Below, one piece after another: positions 8,190 to 16,447 of a stretch of 64,000 nucleotides of DNA. Position 1 is the first letter of the stretch; each line of letters begins with the position of its first letter. Source of the DNA: CAYVLA01 sp964549615 [NCBI: uncultured Thermococci archaeon] (GTDB taxonomy: Archaea; CAYQAE01; CAYVLA01); NCBI GenBank assembly GCA_964549615.1, contig CAZJVP010000051.1, forward strand, positions 88,485 through 152,484. The letters are read 5' to 3'. A program made the position numbers and the translations under genes. Below the pieces are notes generated by a model. That model was not told the origin of the DNA, did not search any database, and saw only the letters and a list, made by a program, of their open reading frames with translations.

Positions 8190-8200
8190 ATGATATTTAA
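8190..8200 (+). promoter_or_regulatory. TATA box for 8235 regulator
   Basis: atgatatttaa lies about 40 nt before the GTG at 8235, predicting a very short leader of some 15 nt. Confidence 0.5.
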
Positions 8201-8234
8201 GCAACACGGCCCCTAATGCACCTTCTGGTGTGTT

Positions 8235-8876
8235 GTGCTTCCTACTGGGATAGCCAGGATGCTTCGGGAGTTGTCTTTGCTGGAGCGACCCGTCTCGCAG
8301 GTTGAGATCGCACGGGTGACCGGGTGCTCTGCTTCCATGGTCAGCAAGGTCGTGGGAATGCTGGGAAGGAAAAGGATCGTTCACAAGCCTGCGAAGAGGA
8401 GGGTGGCTGTAGCTAATCTGGAGTACCTCCTGTTGTATTGGGCCTTCAGGCGGGACATAGAGGATGATCCACGCACCCTTCTGGAAACCTCGTTGGCGGC
8501 CCAGGAAGTTGAGGAACACGCGGGCAGGTCATGTCCTCAACTGGCCTTCACGGCTTTCTCTGCTGCTAGGGTAGTGGGTGCGTACCCTGCGCCGTACTCC
8601 GACGTCATCGCCTACGATCTCTCCAACGGGTCGTGTGAGCTTGACCTGCCGAAGGGAAGAAGCTCGACTTTAGTGTTGCTGAGGGCGGATGATGCCCACC
8701 TAGGGTCGAAGACAATGCTGAAGGATGGGCTCAGAGTGGTGCCCATCAGGCAGGCTTATGTGGATCTTCTGAGCCTCGGGACCTGGGAGGCGAAGTACGC
8801 AGCCATGTCGCTGGCCGGAATCGATACCTGCCTTCCTCTGATCGGGTCGCGGCCCGAGATCACGGAATATCTTTGA
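8235..8876 (+). CDS. HTH regulator, AbiEi-like architecture
   Basis: 213 residues. The first ~65 form a MarR/ArsR-like winged helix (SQVEIARVTGCSASMVSKVV is the recognition region). The rest resembles the C-terminal part of AbiEi-type archaeal regulators: a strand-rich domain followed by RQAYVDLLSLGTWEAKYAAM, the 'vPyvD ll..W.A..A' pattern of type IV antitoxins. No AbiEii nucleotidyltransferase toxin is next door, so a stand-alone transcription factor is more likely. The GTG start fits the TATA position. The neighbouring beta-helix gene on the same strand is a possible target. Confidence 0.65.
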   Translation: MLPTGIARMLRELSLLERPVSQVEIARVTGCSASMVSKVVGMLGRKRIVHKPAKRRVAVANLEYLLLYWAFRRDIEDDPRTLLETSLAAQEVEEHAGRSCPQLAFTAFSAARVVGAYPAPYSDVIAYDLSNGSCELDLPKGRSSTLVLLRADDAHLGSKTMLKDGLRVVPIRQAYVDLLSLGTWEAKYAAMSLAGIDTCLPLIGSRPEITEYL

Positions 8877-8950
8877 GGCCGCTGCTGCAGTTGATCTCCA
8901 GATCCGCGCCGTGAGCCTCGTGACACTTGAGCAGGTTGGAGGCATCTGAT

Positions 8951-10138
8951 ATGAACGAGGTGATGGAGAATCCAAAGAAGGTGAAAGGTGGAGCTTACGT
9001 ATTGGTCACGCCCAATGGTCCCGAGGACGGCGGGGATTTCGGGCCCAGGACGACGGGAACAAGAACCAGCGGCATCCAGGAAGCCTTGGATCATGCGAAG
9101 GGCAACAGGAAGGACCTCTACATCGCCGGCGGCGGCCTCACCGAACCATTCAAGGGAGGCGTGGGCTACCAGCTTCAGGAAACCCTGAGGATACCTTGGA
9201 ACCAGAACTGGCGCCTGGACGGGGGAGAGTACTGGCTGACCTACGCGGGGGAGAGCGGGGACGGCGTGGTCATCGACAGCCAGATGAACTGCCGGATCAA
9301 GCTCGGGGTGGTCGTCAACTCCCGTTCCCCTGGGGCTGTCGTGCGTATATGTCCCACCTCAAAAGGGCCGGATAACTTCCGGTGCGCCGTGGCCAGCACC
9401 TTCCAGTTCAACGCGCTGGTCGGTGCCGGGGATGTCTGGGGAAAAGGTGGGGCGGTGCAGAGGAGCACAGGGCTTCTGATGGACGCATCCGGAGGGCCGA
9501 TCTCGGGCAACAAGGTGCAGGTCCGGGAGATCAACGCATGCGACGTCGGCGTACACCTGACCCAAGGGTGCAGCGGGAACGACATCGAGGCGACCTGGAT
9601 TCACCTGACCAATCTGGGCTTGAGGATCGGGGATGAAGGGTCTCCCAATGTCCGCGGGAACACAATAAAGGCAGGCATCTCGGGCGACCTGAAGGGGACC
9701 AAGGGTGTGCAGATCTTCGGGCAGAGGAATCTCCTGACGATCAATGCCCACGGCAATGATCCGGGCCAGAACATGATATTCGAGGAAACGGCCAGGGACA
9801 ACCTCATCATCGCCCTGGATCTTGCCGACGGGTTCACCAACCGCGCGGCGATCCCGACGAATCGAATCATTCCCGCATGCCCCGTCGAATTCTCCCTGGC
9901 CACGCCGCCCATCCCTGCATCGGGAGAGGAGGTGGTGAACCGATATCCTTACACGGTGCTTGTTCGCATCGTGCGCCCGGGCAGGGTCACCGGCTGGATT
10001 GAAAAGGATGCCAACGGGGCCTCCGAGGCGTTCCAGGGCAACCTGTTCGTAGGACAAACGCTCGTTCTGTCGCCTGGCCAGGGGATCATCTTCACCTACG
10101 ATGAGCCGCCGGCCTGGAGATGGAAGGCCGTCGAGTAG
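8951..10138 (+). CDS. Right-handed beta-helix protein (pectate-lyase-like fold), no signal peptide
   Basis: 395 residues from the ATG at 8951, which has ggagg 8 nt upstream. The N-terminus carries the GIQEALDHAKGNRKDLYIAGG stretch typical of pectin-lyase-fold proteins that open with 'aiq.Ai..a'. It is followed by repeated short strands with Asn/Gly turns (SGNKVQVREINACDVGVHL, GNDIEATWIHLTNLGLRIG), the look of a parallel beta-helix. The last ~70 residues form a separate strand domain ending PAWRWKAVE. No signal peptide or clear lyase catalytic residues are visible, so a polysaccharide-active or phage-tail-spike-like role is open. Confidence 0.6.
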   Translation: MNEVMENPKKVKGGAYVLVTPNGPEDGGDFGPRTTGTRTSGIQEALDHAKGNRKDLYIAGGGLTEPFKGGVGYQLQETLRIPWNQNWRLDGGEYWLTYAGESGDGVVIDSQMNCRIKLGVVVNSRSPGAVVRICPTSKGPDNFRCAVASTFQFNALVGAGDVWGKGGAVQRSTGLLMDASGGPISGNKVQVREINACDVGVHLTQGCSGNDIEATWIHLTNLGLRIGDEGSPNVRGNTIKAGISGDLKGTKGVQIFGQRNLLTINAHGNDPGQNMIFEETARDNLIIALDLADGFTNRAAIPTNRIIPACPVEFSLATPPIPASGEEVVNRYPYTVLVRIVRPGRVTGWIEKDANGASEAFQGNLFVGQTLVLSPGQGIIFTYDEPPAWRWKAVE

Positions 10139-10188
10139 ACGTTTGGCTGTGACCTGTCTAGTCGTGTCGGCCGGACGCGGGTGGTTTC

Positions 10189-10917
10189 TTGAAGAACCAG
10201 TACTTCGGGGACACTAGGGATCTGTTCAAGTACGACCTCGTGCTGGAGTTCCTGCTCCAAACTGGGCTCAAGCGATTCACCTTCATCCCCATGCTCACCC
10301 AGGACGAACCAAGCTACAGCGGAGGCCGTACCGACCACTCGAAGGCGCGGGCTGGGACGGGCAGGAAGGAGTTGGTGGACAGCCTCACGGCCTGCATCAA
10401 GGAAGGCAGGAGGAACATAAGAGAGCTTAGTTGGGTCATCAGATCCGGCGCGCCAACGGCCGGGATCAGCGTGGCGATCTACGCGGAGGATCGCCTATTC
10501 ACGCACGAGGCAAGACGCCAGTACTTCGGGGGGATAGGCTTCGGCCTGCTCGAGCGCTCCGTGATTCTTGTGGATCCCGACATAGGCCTGGAGGTGAAGA
10601 GCATGAGGGGCAGGGAGGAAAGGTATGTCACCTACGACGAGGTCAAGCTTCTCTACGATCGGATGGATCCGCGCTCGATCCTCACCGTATTCCAATTCAT
10701 ACCTCGGGTGAAGAGGCTCCATTACATCCAGCTTCTGCGGGCAAGGCTGGCACGGCAAGTCGCCACGGGCGGGGAAGTCTGCTACGTATCGGACAATCAG
10801 GTTGCCTTGTTTGCACTGGCCAAGGGCTCACGGTCAAGGCACTTGGTGCGCAGCGTGATCCATGGATATGCCGAACGCTACGGCCTGCTCTGTGGCCCCA
10901 ACGAAGTCGATGGGTAG
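10189..10917 (+). CDS. MKNQYFGD-family protein of unknown function
   Basis: 242 residues starting MKNQYFGDTRDLFKYDLVLE from a TTG codon. The start is fixed by this N-terminus, which is the hallmark of a widespread bacterial family of unknown function. A second hallmark, VDPDIGLEVKS (bacterial forms read FDPDNGLE), lies near residue 130, followed by the later FQFIPRVKR block. The acidic DPD motif hints at a metal-dependent nuclease- or methyltransferase-like site, but that is inference. The gene stands alone between the beta-helix gene and a convergent SGNH hydrolase. Confidence 0.7.
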   Translation: MKNQYFGDTRDLFKYDLVLEFLLQTGLKRFTFIPMLTQDEPSYSGGRTDHSKARAGTGRKELVDSLTACIKEGRRNIRELSWVIRSGAPTAGISVAIYAEDRLFTHEARRQYFGGIGFGLLERSVILVDPDIGLEVKSMRGREERYVTYDEVKLLYDRMDPRSILTVFQFIPRVKRLHYIQLLRARLARQVATGGEVCYVSDNQVALFALAKGSRSRHLVRSVIHGYAERYGLLCGPNEVDG

Positions 10918-10936
10918 TTTCAGGGCATGTTGGTCG

Positions 10937-11950
10937 TCATGCCCTTGCCCGCATCCTCTTAATGATCTGAGAGAAGTTGCGAGCAATCTCCTCCATTCCC
11001 TGCGGCGATGGATGGACGAGATCGAAGCTCAGCCCGGGGACCTCCCTCAGCAGTCTCCTTCCATCGATGTGGAACAGTCTGGGCATGTTCAGATCCTTGA
11101 CCGCGTCGCGCACGATCTGCCTGAACGCGGCCTGCCTAGCCGGCGTTGGCTCAAGGTCGGCAGAGAAGGTGAACATGTCGGTGCAGAACACCCATTTCCT
11201 GGGATGGGATCTGGCGATCCTGCGCACGAAGTACCTCACCCTGCGTTCGAACTCCTCGTTTGTGAACTCCGGGCGGGGCATCATGTTGATGCCTATCTCC
11301 AGCGTGGCGAGGTCCCAATCCTGCCGGCGGGCGATGTAGTCCGCCATCTGGGCTTCGCAGTGGGCACCGCCGCCGAAGCCCAGGTTCACCAAATCGACCC
11401 CAAGCATCTGGGCCATCCGCATAACGTAGGAGCCAGTGGGCCTTATTGCCCAAGCACCGTGGGTGATGGACGAGCCGTAGGTGAGCAGGGTCTCCCTCGG
11501 GGTCTGGGACCTCCTGGGAGGCTCGGTCTCGCCCTCTACCTCGACCAGCCTAACGGGCGGCCAGTACGGTAGGATTACCCTTGTTAGGTGTGCGTCGAAG
11601 GGAAGCTTCCTCTCCCTCGTGATCTTGTCGAGGGACTTCATGTTCTGGGGCTTCGACACCCTGATCTCCGTGGCCTCGGGGCCTACGAGGTGCCATGAAA
11701 CCAGGAAGCATCCCTGGAAGACTTCGACCAGCGCGGGCGGCTCCTTGCCGGCTATGAGACTGATCTTCGCCTCGGTCCCTTTGAGGTTGAACCTGATCTC
11801 CGCCCCCGCCGCGGCCAGGGCTGCCTCCTTGGCTTGATCGTTCAAGCTCACCCTCAGGTCATTGGGGATCCTGCTGAGCAGCATTCCCTTGCCGTCGGGA
11901 GGCGATATCAGCTCCTCGATGTTGTGCAATTCCACGCCTTTGTGAATCAA
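10937..11950 (-). CDS. SGNH/GDSL-type esterase with N-terminal beta domain
   Basis: About 337 residues. The C-terminal SGNH hydrolase domain has the serine block LTYGSSITHG (about 165-175), block III EIGINMM with the asparagine, and the DLVHPSPQGMEEIA aspartate-histidine block. Residues about 30-150 form a beta-sandwich of the kind that precedes the SGNH domain in carbohydrate esterases. Such proteins remove acetyl or other acyl groups from sugars. The start is uncertain: TTG at 11950 or GTG at 11935; frames further upstream are Ala/Pro-rich and look non-coding. No signal peptide is obvious. It converges on the 10189 gene. Confidence 0.85.
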   Translation of the reverse strand: MIHKGVELHNIEELISPPDGKGMLLSRIPNDLRVSLNDQAKEAALAAAGAEIRFNLKGTEAKISLIAGKEPPALVEVFQGCFLVSWHLVGPEATEIRVSKPQNMKSLDKITRERKLPFDAHLTRVILPYWPPVRLVEVEGETEPPRRSQTPRETLLTYGSSITHGAWAIRPTGSYVMRMAQMLGVDLVNLGFGGGAHCEAQMADYIARRQDWDLATLEIGINMMPRPEFTNEEFERRVRYFVRRIARSHPRKWVFCTDMFTFSADLEPTPARQAAFRQIVRDAVKDLNMPRLFHIDGRRLLREVPGLSFDLVHPSPQGMEEIARNFSQIIKRMRARA

Positions 11951-12367
11951 CTCCTCATCCCTCGCAGCGATGTTGCTTGGGCCTCCAGCAGCGTCCGCCT
12001 CGGCGTCGGCCGAGGAATCCACGTCCTGGCATAAGCCGGTGTCCGGTGGAGCTGCCGCCAGGCAGGCGGGCCGAAGTGCGCATAGATATCTTTCGCCGAG
12101 AGGACTAGGTGTCGGGCATCCCGGCGCTTGATCGTGCTGGTCCGAGCTCCATCCTTCATCCCCCGACGGCTGTCCCAAGTGCATGCTGTGCACAGAACCA
12201 AAACTGTGACGCTGCGTCTAAACCCAGCGTTGCTGGCGCCTTGAGGGCCCGCAGATAGGCAAGCCGGGTTCGCCCCGGTCCGCGACACGGCCGCCTGTCC
12301 GGCCAGCAAGCAAGATCAGACGTAAGGTTTAAAGATGCTCGTGGAAACTCCAGCGCAGAGCAGTAAC
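11951..12367. other. Divergent promoter region
   Basis: Roughly 400 nt between the SGNH hydrolase and the first amidotransferase-like paralogue. A TATA-like agatatcta (minus strand, near 12085-12093) serves the hydrolase and ggtttaaaga (near 12326-12335) serves the plus-strand gene. No further gene is supported. Confidence 0.4.
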
Positions 12368-13636
12368 ATGCCTGCGCCCTCCGGTCAAGCTGGTGATGAG
12401 CCAGTCCACTGGCTTGCCGTCCTTTCCCTTGCATCGTGCGTCATGGGTTCGTCGGCGGCCACGGCCCTGGAGGACGGACGGATCGGGGTCCTCTACATCG
12501 GCTGCATCGCCCGTTCCCGGCCCTTCTGGGACATGAGGCAGGACCCTCTCTTCGCGCTCAGCTTCGTGCAGGCGACCCTTCGCTCGTCCGGAGCATGGGC
12601 CCCTATACAGCAGGTGTCGGGAGGAGGTGAAGTGGCCAGGATGGTGAGGCTGTACATGCCCCGAACCTACTCGCGGCTGACGTCGGGGTTCGATGTCATA
12701 GTCCTTTCCAACGCGAATCGATTCATGGTGGGCGTGAGCAACATCGAGATGGTCGCCCGTGCAGTCAGGGAGGGTGGCCTGGGGCTTTTCATGTCCGGAG
12801 GCTGGGAGAGCTTCGGGGGGCACAATCATCCCGACTGGGGAAGCACCTCGGTGGGCGATCTGCTTCCGACCGTGGATGTTGAGGGCTCCTGGGTGTCGCA
12901 TCCGCGTGGCGACCTCAAGCTCGTGATCACCGACGAGAAGCACGAGTTCATCAGGAGCCTTCCCTGGGAGAGGGAGAAGGCGCAGTTCATGTTCGACTTC
13001 CACCACAACGTGGTCACAGCCAAAGAGGGTTCCCAGGTGCTTGCCCGGGTACGGGCTCCGGACTTGGATGATCCGGCCATGGTGAGCTGGGAGCTTGCGG
13101 GGGGAAACCGCGTCTTCGCCCTAACCGGCGAAGTCCACACGATGGCGTTAGGCCCGTGGCCGTACTACCTGGACTTCGGGGCAAACCTGATGATCTACCT
13201 TGACGGCCGCCCAGTTCCCCAAGACATCGACCTGGTGCACTCGCTCAGGACGACGATGCACGCGGTCGCCGTAAGGAGGTCCCTGCTGATTAGCCTCCTG
13301 GAGTTCTGTGACTCCTTCGGCGCTGACACGGGCGGGATCACGGTCAGGACGGACGAGCTGGACAAGATCGCGGCGCAGGCAAAGCCCCTCTATCTGCAAC
13401 TGCAGTTCCAAGAAACCCTAGACGCCTACAGGAGCGTCGAGGAGGGCCTGGCGACGATCGAACAGGACGCAATGCGGCTGAAGGACAGAACCCTGTTTTG
13501 GATCTACATCATCGAATGGGTTGCCGTGACCGGAACCATGATGGTCTGCGGGGTCCTCCTTTGGTCGATCATGATCCGCCACAGTCTGTACAGAGAAACC
13601 CGAACGACAAGGTTGGAGCGCCTGGATCCACCCTGA
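12368..13636 (+). CDS. Membrane-anchored GATase1-like protein, paralogue A
   Basis: 422 residues from ATG 12368, chosen because the TATA-like element at 12326-12335 sits only ~35 nt upstream, which leaves the ATG at 12335 too close. Order of parts: signal-like helix (about 16-35), an amidotransferase-like alpha/beta domain (about 38-270), a helical bundle (about 290-370), and one C-terminal membrane helix with a basic tail (IMIRHSLYRETRTTR). The domain carries FDVIVLSNANR and LFMSGGWESFGG; the latter sits where class I amidotransferases have GxCxG, and no cysteine is present, so it resembles the non-catalytic putative amidotransferase family PF07090. The bulk should be outside the cell. Paralogues B and C are nearby. 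Confidence 0.75.
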   Translation: MPAPSGQAGDEPVHWLAVLSLASCVMGSSAATALEDGRIGVLYIGCIARSRPFWDMRQDPLFALSFVQATLRSSGAWAPIQQVSGGGEVARMVRLYMPRTYSRLTSGFDVIVLSNANRFMVGVSNIEMVARAVREGGLGLFMSGGWESFGGHNHPDWGSTSVGDLLPTVDVEGSWVSHPRGDLKLVITDEKHEFIRSLPWEREKAQFMFDFHHNVVTAKEGSQVLARVRAPDLDDPAMVSWELAGGNRVFALTGEVHTMALGPWPYYLDFGANLMIYLDGRPVPQDIDLVHSLRTTMHAVAVRRSLLISLLEFCDSFGADTGGITVRTDELDKIAAQAKPLYLQLQFQETLDAYRSVEEGLATIEQDAMRLKDRTLFWIYIIEWVAVTGTMMVCGVLLWSIMIRHSLYRETRTTRLERLDPP

Positions 13637-14107
13637 GCTGCATGGAGAGCTTGGAGGGGTATGCAGCAAGCATCCAGCGGACTCTATTTGTCCGATAGGC
13701 CCCTCGAACCGATCTCCTTGCCCCGCCGTCGCCTGACCATCAACATGGAGGCCGTCGCGCGTTGGACATGCATCCTCGTCGTTGGGCGATCCTCTAGCTG
13801 AGATACTTTCTTCGCATTCGCTCAGGCATGGATATCGTGTTGCCCGTTGCGTGCATTAAGGCCATGTAGGGCTGCGGGATCTGGTCATCCCCATTCGCGG
13901 ATCGGCAAGCGGCATTGGCGGGCCTCGGAAAAGGTCAACCGGCGAAGGAAGCGCTAATGGGTTAAGTTCGGCGATCGGAAAACGACGCTGTCCGAGATCA
14001 TGGGGTTCAGTTACGTGTGAAGATGGAATCCCGATTCGCCTGCTCCTCGGGGTGACTGCAAGCCAATGTCCCCCACTGAAAACTTTCGTTTGGGGTCGCC
14101 GGCCCGG
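13637..14107. other. Gap without a recognised gene
   Basis: About 470 nt between paralogue A and the VapC stop codon. No open frame with family character, no tRNA-like fold and no repeat that I can see. It may be decayed sequence. Confidence 0.5.
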
Positions 14108-14569
14108 CTACAGTCCTAGCATCTTAGCAGCTTGCCGATGATCGACGACTTGGAAATCAGAGTAGGTCGGCATGAGGCTTTGGACCGGAAATCCTTGGAT
14201 CTCCTCGTCCTCGGTGATGAGGATGTTTCCCGCCCAAGCCCCTGTCGCAACTATCACACAGTCAACGAAATCCGTCATCTGCCTTCGCGCTAGGATCGAC
14301 CTCAGGCAGACCTCCGGCTCGGAAACCGGCACCTTGGTCAATCCCTCGTCGGACGCCAATACGGCGATGCCGGTGAGGACGTCGTCCTCTCGAAGATACG
14401 ACTCGGCGCAATGTTTGGCCGCGATTGCCATGGCCTCGAACACGGAGATTTCACTGAGCATCGTCTCGTGTCCGGCCCGACGGAGTCTCCGGAGAAGGTC
14501 CCTTGGAACGTCGGCCTGGGCCATCCCTAGGCAGGGAAGAACGTAGGTGGTGTCGAGGACGACCCTCAT
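14108..14569 (-). CDS. PIN-domain toxin (VapC family)
   Basis: 153 residues. The PIN-type ribonuclease signature is visible: VVLDTTYVLPCL with the first aspartate, a glutamate in EISVFEAMA, then DFVDCVIVATGA and ITEDEEIQGF with the later acidic residues. VapC enzymes cut tRNA or rRNA. The ATG overlaps the VapB stop codon as ATGA, so the two are translated together and expression follows antitoxin first, toxin second. Confidence 0.9.
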   Translation of the reverse strand: MRVVLDTTYVLPCLGMAQADVPRDLLRRLRRAGHETMLSEISVFEAMAIAAKHCAESYLREDDVLTGIAVLASDEGLTKVPVSEPEVCLRSILARRQMTDFVDCVIVATGAWAGNILITEDEEIQGFPVQSLMPTYSDFQVVDHRQAAKMLGL

Positions 14570-14802
14570 CGCTCCAGCCTCTGAGAGAGTTCTTTTCGGG
14601 ACCTGGTGAACTCCTCAGGCGAGATGATCAGCTTCGGCTCCCTCTCGAGGAGGTCATCAAGGCTGGGGAGGGGATGCACGATGAGCCGTCCACGGTCGAC
14701 GCTGTATGACACCAGAGAACCCGGCGCAATCCCGAGCGCGTCCCTCATACTCTTTGGTGGGAACAGCTCGCCCTTGGATCCAACCCTGCCGGTGACGGCC
14801 AT
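14566..14802 (-). CDS. AbrB/MazE-type antitoxin (VapB)
   Basis: 78 residues. The N-terminal 45 form an AbrB swapped-hairpin DNA-binding domain (VGSKGELFPPKSMRDALGI and GSLVSYSVDRGRLIV); the C-terminal part is a charged toxin-wrapping tail. It directly precedes the PIN toxin with a 4-nt overlap. An AT-rich element at 14822-14836 (minus-strand TATA tattattaagct) is centred ~27 nt from the ATG, so a leaderless transcript is expected, probably autorepressed by the AbrB domain. Confidence 0.9.
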   Translation of the reverse strand: MAVTGRVGSKGELFPPKSMRDALGIAPGSLVSYSVDRGRLIVHPLPSLDDLLEREPKLIISPEEFTRSRKELSQRLER

Positions 14803-14821
14803 GTAGAGCGCTTGCCGGAAT

Positions 14822-14836
14822 AGCTTAATAATATTC
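14822..14836 (-). promoter_or_regulatory. TATA box of the vapBC operon
   Basis: Minus-strand tattattaagct within an AT-rich island in otherwise GC-rich DNA, centred ~27 nt from the VapB start. Confidence 0.6.
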
Positions 14837-15057
14837 CCTTAGCCGGATTTGGGGCCATTGACCGGATGAGTCCGGCAGATTCAACGACGCCAGATATCGC
14901 GCAAGGGCCAACTTGATCGACAGCTCCATGATCTGCAGGTTTCCTCTGGCGATGGCGTGCGCTCTCGGTCAACAGTTTGGGAGGTCGGGAGGGGTGGCCG
15001 GGCCCGTTGGTGGTGGTGTCGGAAGATTCTTATCCGTTCTGGACCGAAGCGGGGTGG

Positions 15058-16299
15058 ATGCTGGAGAATCGCCTTCTCCTCATAGCCGTCATCGCTGCGA
15101 TCGCGGTGGGGCAAGCACGCCAGGGTTTGGCTCTGGAGGACCGCCGGATCGGCGTCCTGTACGTGAGCGATCCCATCAGGTCACCCGCCTTCACCTTCAT
15201 GCGCGCCGAGCCCATCTTCTCCCTCACCTTCGTGGCCGCCTCCCTGAGGGGCTTCGGGGGCTGGGATCTGGACGACGTCCACAGGGCGATACGGCTCTAT
15301 TTCCCGCGCATGTACCAGGATCTGACAAGCCGATTCGATGTCGTGGTCCTTGACAATGCGAACCAGATGGCGATTACGCCTGAGCAGATCGAGCTGTTGG
15401 CACGGGGAGTGAGGGAGGCTGGCATAGGATTGCTCATGACGGGTGGCTGGGAAAGCTTCGGCGGCACGGGGACGGCCCAGCCCTCATGGGGCCCGACCGC
15501 GATCGGCGCCCTTCTTCCCGTCCAGTGCGTCGACGGCACATGGGTCGAATCGGGCAGGCTCGTCATCGACGAGCCGGAGCACGAGTTCGTGGCAAGCATC
15601 CCATGGGACCGCAAGGGCCCATTCATGCAGTCCTTCCACCACAACCTGGTCACCGTCAGGGAGGGGGGACAGTTGCTCGCCCATACCGACCGCAACCGGT
15701 ATCAACCTGGTGGCGACCACCCGCTTTTCATCACGTGGGAGGTGGAAGGGGCAAGGGTCTTCGCGTGCACGGGCGAGATAGTCCAGATGGCATCGATCTT
15801 CAGCTACGGCGGCACGAACTACGACATCTGGGAGTACTACGGGGATTTCATAAGCAACCTGATGATCTACCTCGACAAGCGCCCGGTGCCCCAGGATGTC
15901 GATCTCGTCCATGCCGTGAGGTCGACGGCATTCCAAAGCAGGACCAGGGTCTCCCTGCTCTTGAGCCTCGTTGAGTTCGTCGAGTCCTTCGGGGCGAACG
16001 GCCAGGGGGTGATGCGCTCAGTCGACGAGCTGAACGGGGTCGTCGCCCAGGCCGACGGTGCGTACCTTGACCTCAACTTCGAGGAGGTTCTGGAAATCTA
16101 TCGCCGGATCGGAACGATGCTCGATGACATCGAAAAGCAGGCGCTTGAGCTCAAGGACCGAACGCTTCTCTGGGTCTACCTCGTCGAGTGGCTCGCGGTG
16201 ACCGGAACCGCTCTGCTCGCCGGCTTCATCTTGTGGACGACCATGGTCCGGCGGAGATTCTACAAGGAGATGAAGGTCACTAGAATCGCGGCCCTCTAG
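15058..16299 (+). CDS. Membrane-anchored GATase1-like protein, paralogue B
   Basis: 413 residues from ATG 15058, directly ahead of the signal helix (LLLIAVIAAIAVGQAR). It has the same layout as paralogue A: alpha/beta domain with IGVLYVSDPI, FDVVVLDNANQ and LLMTGGWESFGG, then SFHHNLV, the KRPVPQDVDLVHAVRS linker, a helical stretch and the membrane helix after LKDRTLLWVYLVEWLAVTGT. The ending RRRFYKEMKVTR is the expected positive-inside tail. The most conserved segment among paralogues is this last LKDR-to-tail region, implying a membrane or partner contact. No catalytic cysteine at the elbow. Confidence 0.75.
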   Translation: MLENRLLLIAVIAAIAVGQARQGLALEDRRIGVLYVSDPIRSPAFTFMRAEPIFSLTFVAASLRGFGGWDLDDVHRAIRLYFPRMYQDLTSRFDVVVLDNANQMAITPEQIELLARGVREAGIGLLMTGGWESFGGTGTAQPSWGPTAIGALLPVQCVDGTWVESGRLVIDEPEHEFVASIPWDRKGPFMQSFHHNLVTVREGGQLLAHTDRNRYQPGGDHPLFITWEVEGARVFACTGEIVQMASIFSYGGTNYDIWEYYGDFISNLMIYLDKRPVPQDVDLVHAVRSTAFQSRTRVSLLLSLVEFVESFGANGQGVMRSVDELNGVVAQADGAYLDLNFEEVLEIYRRIGTMLDDIEKQALELKDRTLLWVYLVEWLAVTGTALLAGFILWTTMVRRRFYKEMKVTRIAAL

Positions 16300-16394
16300 G
16301 TCTGCCACGCCTTCGGTATGCCCGTGCTGGCTGGGTTTCACGGACCGGCTTTCCGCGCGATCCCATCGATCGTAAAGCACCGAGGGGAACGAGG

Positions 16395-16406
16395 TCACTA
16401 TTAAAA
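16395..16406 (+). promoter_or_regulatory. TATA-like element for ceramidase-like gene
   Basis: tcactattaaaa lies ~47 nt (centre) before the TTG at 16448, predicting a leader of about 20 nt. Confidence 0.45.
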
Positions 16407-16447
16407 TGCGTAAGCTACCGGTGAGCCCGGCTGAGGCGGCGTCCTGA

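Noticed and set aside
8235-8876. Type IV AbiE toxin-antitoxin system
   Set aside because: Only the AbiEi-like regulator is present; the next gene encodes a beta-helix protein, not a nucleotidyltransferase toxin.
12368-13636. Active glutamine amidotransferase
   Set aside because: The nucleophile elbow has GGWESFGG with no cysteine in all three paralogues, so amidotransferase chemistry is not supported.
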